From Clostridiales bacterium (GTDB lineage: Bacteria > Bacillota > Clostridia > Christensenellales > Aristaeellaceae): 64,000 nucleotides of DNA. The stretch covers positions 62,001 through 126,000 of the forward strand of contig SVGP01000002.1 in the NCBI GenBank assembly GCA_015056255.1, in the 5' to 3' direction. This document shows, piece after piece, positions 61,504 through 64,000 of the stretch; position 1 is the first letter of the stretch; every line of letters begins with the position of its first letter. A program made the translations under genes and the position numbers. A model generated the notes under the pieces. The model saw only the letters and a program-made list of their open reading frames with translations, ran no database searches and was not told the origin of the DNA.

Positions 61504-62531
61504 ACACGAAAATGGTAATTCCCTGCGCCGCATCTTTTGAAGAAGCGGCGCAGCTTATAAATATGGGCGAAGTGGTGGGATTTCCCACCGAAACCGTGTA
61601 CGGCCTCGGCGCAGATGCGACCAATGAGGAAGCGGTCAAAAAAATCTTCCGCGCAAAAGGCCGTCCGGGCGATAACCCGCTGATTGTGCATATTGCATCC
61701 CTTTCCGACATTCATAACGTCATCTACGGCGAAATGCCCGAATGGGCGCAAAAGCTCGCTGAAGCCTATTGGCCGGGGCCGCTCACGATGATCTTCGATA
61801 AGGGCGAAAATATTCCAAGCGCAGTAACGGCGGGGCTCGATTCTGTTGCGGTTCGCATTCCGGGCAATACGGATGCGCAGGCGCTCATCCGAGCCGCCCG
61901 AAAGCCCATTGCCGCGCCCAGTGCGAATCTCTCCGGCCGTCCAAGCCCCACGACTGCAAAGCATGTCTTTGAAGACATGAACGGACGCATTCCCCTGATC
62001 ATCGACGGCGGTGAGAGCGATGTTGGCCTTGAATCAACGGTGTTGGATGTAAGAACATTGCCGGTAAAGGTGTTGCGTCCGGGCGGCGTGACGCCCAAAA
62101 TGATTGCAGATGTCGTTGGCGAAGTGGAAGTTGCCGGAAGCGTTATGCGCCCCCTTAAGGAAGGGGAAACCGTGCTTTCTCCGGGCATGAAGTATAAGCA
62201 TTATGCGCCCGAAGGCTCGCTTGTGATTGTGAAGGGCGCAGCTGAAAAGGTTGCGCATGCCATTATAGATATGTACGACGCGACCGAAGGCGAAAAATGC
62301 ATTCTTGCGCTTGAAGGAAACCTTTCTTTGTATGAGGGCAGAAATGTATTCTCCCTCGGTAAAAACCCCGAGGAAATGGCTCACAGGCTGTTTGACGCGC
62401 TAAGAGAGATGGACGCAAGGGGCATAAACGCGATTTTTTCGGAAGCCGTGGACGCAGAAGGAATCGGCCTTGCCGTTATGAACCGGCTCGGGAGAGCGGC
62501 GGCGTTTCACATCGTGGACGCAGGTGAATAA
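61500..62531 (+). CDS. Threonylcarbamoyl-AMP synthase (Sua5, two-domain form)
   Basis: A 343-residue enzyme making threonylcarbamoyl-adenylate from threonine, bicarbonate and ATP, the first step of tRNA t6A37. YrdC domain: [53 protein letters not shown]; linker [14 protein letters not shown]-terminal Sua5 domain of about 120 residues. It overlaps prfA by four bases (ATGA). MtaB at 53457 further modifies the same nucleotide. Confidence 0.96.
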   Translation: MNTKMVIPCAASFEEAAQLINMGEVVGFPTETVYGLGADATNEEAVKKIFRAKGRPGDNPLIVHIASLSDIHNVIYGEMPEWAQKLAEAYWPGPLTMIFDKGENIPSAVTAGLDSVAVRIPGNTDAQALIRAARKPIAAPSANLSGRPSPTTAKHVFEDMNGRIPLIIDGGESDVGLESTVLDVRTLPVKVLRPGGVTPKMIADVVGEVEVAGSVMRPLKEGETVLSPGMKYKHYAPEGSLVIVKGAAEKVAHAIIDMYDATEGEKCILALEGNLSLYEGRNVFSLGKNPEEMAHRLFDALREMDARGINAIFSEAVDAEGIGLAVMNRLGRAAAFHIVDAGE

Positions 62532-62532
62532 A

Positions 62533-62976
62533 ATGCGATATGTGTTTGTGTGCATGGGAAACACCTGCAGAAGCCCGATGGCCGAAGCCATCATGAACGG
62601 AGAACTTAAGAAGCGGCGGATTACAAATGCTTACGCCGAATCCTGCGGTGTCATGGCCTATGAAGGCGCTTCCGCCAATGAATACGCAAAAGAGGCTGTT
62701 AAAAAGTACGGATTTTCAATCGACAATCATTCTGCAAGGCGGATAAACGCCGCCATAGTTACGAACGCAGTGGTTCTCTGTATGGAAAAGCAGCTTACTG
62801 ATTACGTAAGAAAGCTTTTCCCCGGCGAAAAAGTTTTTGATCTTTGCGACTTTGCCTCCGTTTCTGGCGAGATTTCCGATCCCTACGGTATGGGGCAGGA
62901 GACGTATGATGCGTGTGCGGAAAAAATAAAAAGGTGTATATGGATTATCCTTGATAAGAAGGAAAGCGCCGTTTGA
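62533..62976 (+). CDS. Low-molecular-weight protein-tyrosine phosphatase family (YwlE-like)
   Basis: A 147-residue phosphatase. The P-loop is VFVCMGNTCRSPMAEA, with C-x5-R-S, at the very N-terminus, and the general acid aspartate is in ISDPYGMGQETYDAC (DP loop). In Bacillus the homologue YwlE dephosphorylates arginine, and a gene in this sua5-linked place often belongs to that group; Thr in the loop (GNTCR) also agrees with arginine specificity. ATG 62533 is preferred over GTG 62524, since AGGTGA overlaps the latter. Follows sua5 by one base. Confidence 0.88.
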   Translation: MRYVFVCMGNTCRSPMAEAIMNGELKKRRITNAYAESCGVMAYEGASANEYAKEAVKKYGFSIDNHSARRINAAIVTNAVVLCMEKQLTDYVRKLFPGEKVFDLCDFASVSGEISDPYGMGQETYDACAEKIKRCIWIILDKKESAV

Positions 62977-63031
62977 CACATATTCTTGGGTTTTCAGCCG
63001 AAACGAACAGAATATAAAAAGGATTGACATT

Positions 63032-64000
63032 ATGGCGAAATATACAGTCGGCATTGATTTTGGAACGCTGTCCGCCAGAGCGCTGGTAGCGGACGTTCAA
63101 AACGGGCGCGAAATGGGCTGGGCTGTGAGCGAATACGCCCATGGCGTGATGGACGAATTTCTTCCGGACGGAACGCCGCTTCCGACTGGCTGGGCGCTTC
63201 AGCATCCATCCGATTATCTATGCGCGCTGAAGGAAGCCGTCAGGAAGGCCGTTCAAAATGCCAATGTCGACAAGAACGACATTATTGCTCTCGGCGTGGA
63301 CTTCACGGCCAGCACCATGCTGCCGCTTGAGGAGGATATGCGCCCTCTTTCCGAAACGCATCCGTCCAATCCCCACGCCTATGTAAAGCTCTGGAAGCAT
63401 CATGGGGCGCAGGCTCAGGCAGACCGGATGACGAAGACGGCGCGTGAAATGGGCTATGAGCTGCTTGATTTTTACGGTGGAAAGGTGTCCGCTGAATGGA
63501 CGATGCCCAAAATCGTTCAGATGATCGAGGAAGACGAAGCGCTTTATGAAAAAACCGATCTTTTCATTGAAGCGGGCGACTGGATTGTTTATAGGCTTAC
63601 GGGAAACGTCAAAAAAAGCGCGATGATCGCAGGTTATAAGGCGTTTTATGACGCTGAAAAAGGATATCCCGATCGGGCATATCTTAAAAATATACATCCG
63701 AAGCTCGAAAATATATTTCAAACCAGGCTGCGCGGGGATGTATATCCGTCCACGCATAACGCGGGCGGACTGTCGAAGGAAATGGCGGACGTTCTTTCGC
63801 TTAACGAGGGCATTCCCGTTTCCGTCTGCGCCATCGACGCGCATGTGTCTCTTCCGGCTGCAAATATCTGCCATAAGGGCGAAATGCTCATGATCATGGG
63901 CACCTCCGTTTGCCATATTGTGCTGGGCGATCAGATGAAAAAGGTGAATGGCATGTGCGGCGCAGTGAAAGATGCGGTTATTCCGAATCTTGCGTGCTTT
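63032..64000 (+). CDS. Ribulokinase-like FGGY carbohydrate kinase, C-terminus beyond window
   Basis: The frame is open from ATG 63032 to the right edge (323 residues seen). It begins AKYTVGIDFGTLSARALVAD, as in ribulokinase AraB, with the phosphate-1 motif DFGTLSAR; further traits are GWALQHPSDYLCALKEAV, ALGVDFTASTMLP, HAYVKLWKHHGAQAQADRM and the second-domain start MLMIMGTSVCHIVLG. It would phosphorylate L-ribulose at C5 in arabinose breakdown. AAAAGG lies before the ATG. No arabinose isomerase or epimerase is visible before the edge. Ribulokinase versus a related FGGY kinase is likely but not certain. Confidence 0.88.
   Translation, partial: MAKYTVGIDFGTLSARALVADVQNGREMGWAVSEYAHGVMDEFLPDGTPLPTGWALQHPSDYLCALKEAVRKAVQNANVDKNDIIALGVDFTASTMLPLEEDMRPLSETHPSNPHAYVKLWKHHGAQAQADRMTKTAREMGYELLDFYGGKVSAEWTMPKIVQMIEEDEALYEKTDLFIEAGDWIVYRLTGNVKKSAMIAGYKAFYDAEKGYPDRAYLKNIHPKLENIFQTRLRGDVYPSTHNAGGLSKEMADVLSLNEGIPVSVCAIDAHVSLPAANICHKGEMLMIMGTSVCHIVLGDQMKKVNGMCGAVKDAVIPNLACF

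Noticed and set aside
63032..64000. Minus-strand frames at the right edge (63218-63916)
   Set aside because: They are antisense to the ribulokinase-like gene, whose continuous frame and FGGY motifs account for this stretch.

Overview
The window looks like a chromosomal stretch from a low-to-mid G+C Gram-positive anaerobe of the class Clostridia, most likely an uncultured gut lineage. The reasons are the sigma-A-type promoters with AGGAGG ribosome sites, many TTG starts, CIRCE/HrcA control of both chaperone operons, Bacillus-type LexA boxes, the methylaspartate route of glutamate fermentation, and a fucosidase-sulfatase pair typical of glycan feeders. No rRNA, phage, integrase, transposase or CRISPR array was seen. 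This placement is inference from gene content, not from a phylogenetic marker search.

Left third (1-20.7 kb). A truncated FliB-like cysteine-cluster protein lies divergent to an SOS module: a UmuC-like Y-family polymerase and a YolD-like partner, with two LexA boxes on the promoter. A patatin-like hydrolase follows. Next come two sugar/peptide-type ABC importers. The first (3.6-8.1 kb) is an ATPase, two permeases and a binding protein with both a lipobox and a C-terminal membrane anchor; a small secreted protein of unknown function follows. The second (10.4-17.1 kb) is a complete Dpp/Opp-type importer, flanked by an SGNH hydrolase and a TIM-barrel sugar isomerase, which suggests oligosaccharide uptake. 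Then an AadA-like nucleotidyltransferase, an SRAP protein, a lone LarC C-terminal domain and a small alarmone synthetase.

Middle (20.7-36.8 kb). Mostly single genes or pairs: secreted metallo-hydrolase, Gfo/Idh/MocA oxidoreductase, PfkB kinase with a glycerophosphodiesterase, a secreted phosphodiester glycosidase, a membrane glycosyltransferase, groES-groEL, dCMP deaminase, GH95 fucosidase plus sulfatase, thioesterase plus AEC transporter, uridine kinase plus GNAT, and a large palindromic intergenic element.

Methylaspartate region (36.8-46.2 kb, all minus strand). Read in transcription order: M42 peptidase, deformylase-like protein, CitG-like protein, two-subunit fumarase-type hydratase, GntR regulator, then mutS, mutL, mutE and methylaspartate ammonia-lyase. 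Glutamate is rearranged to 3-methylaspartate (MutS/MutE, kept active by MutL), deaminated to mesaconate (Mal), hydrated to citramalate (the hydratase, probably a mesaconase), and then cleaved by citramalate lyase, whose prosthetic group CitG would make. The lyase itself is not in the window.

Right third (46.3-64 kb). Two tRNA-Ser genes, then a housekeeping run: hrcA-grpE-dnaK-dnaJ-prmA-rsmE-mtaB-hinT, rpsU, a Trm11-like methyltransferase, rho, rpmE with a structured leader, a DUF1385 membrane protein, prmC-prfA-sua5 and a low-molecular-weight phosphatase. A ribulokinase-like gene runs off the right edge. The most interesting signals are regulatory: tandem LexA boxes, a doubled CIRCE whose upstream copy merges with the -35 box of the dnaK operon, and a palindrome on the -10 box of the mutS promoter next to an unusual GntR regulator.
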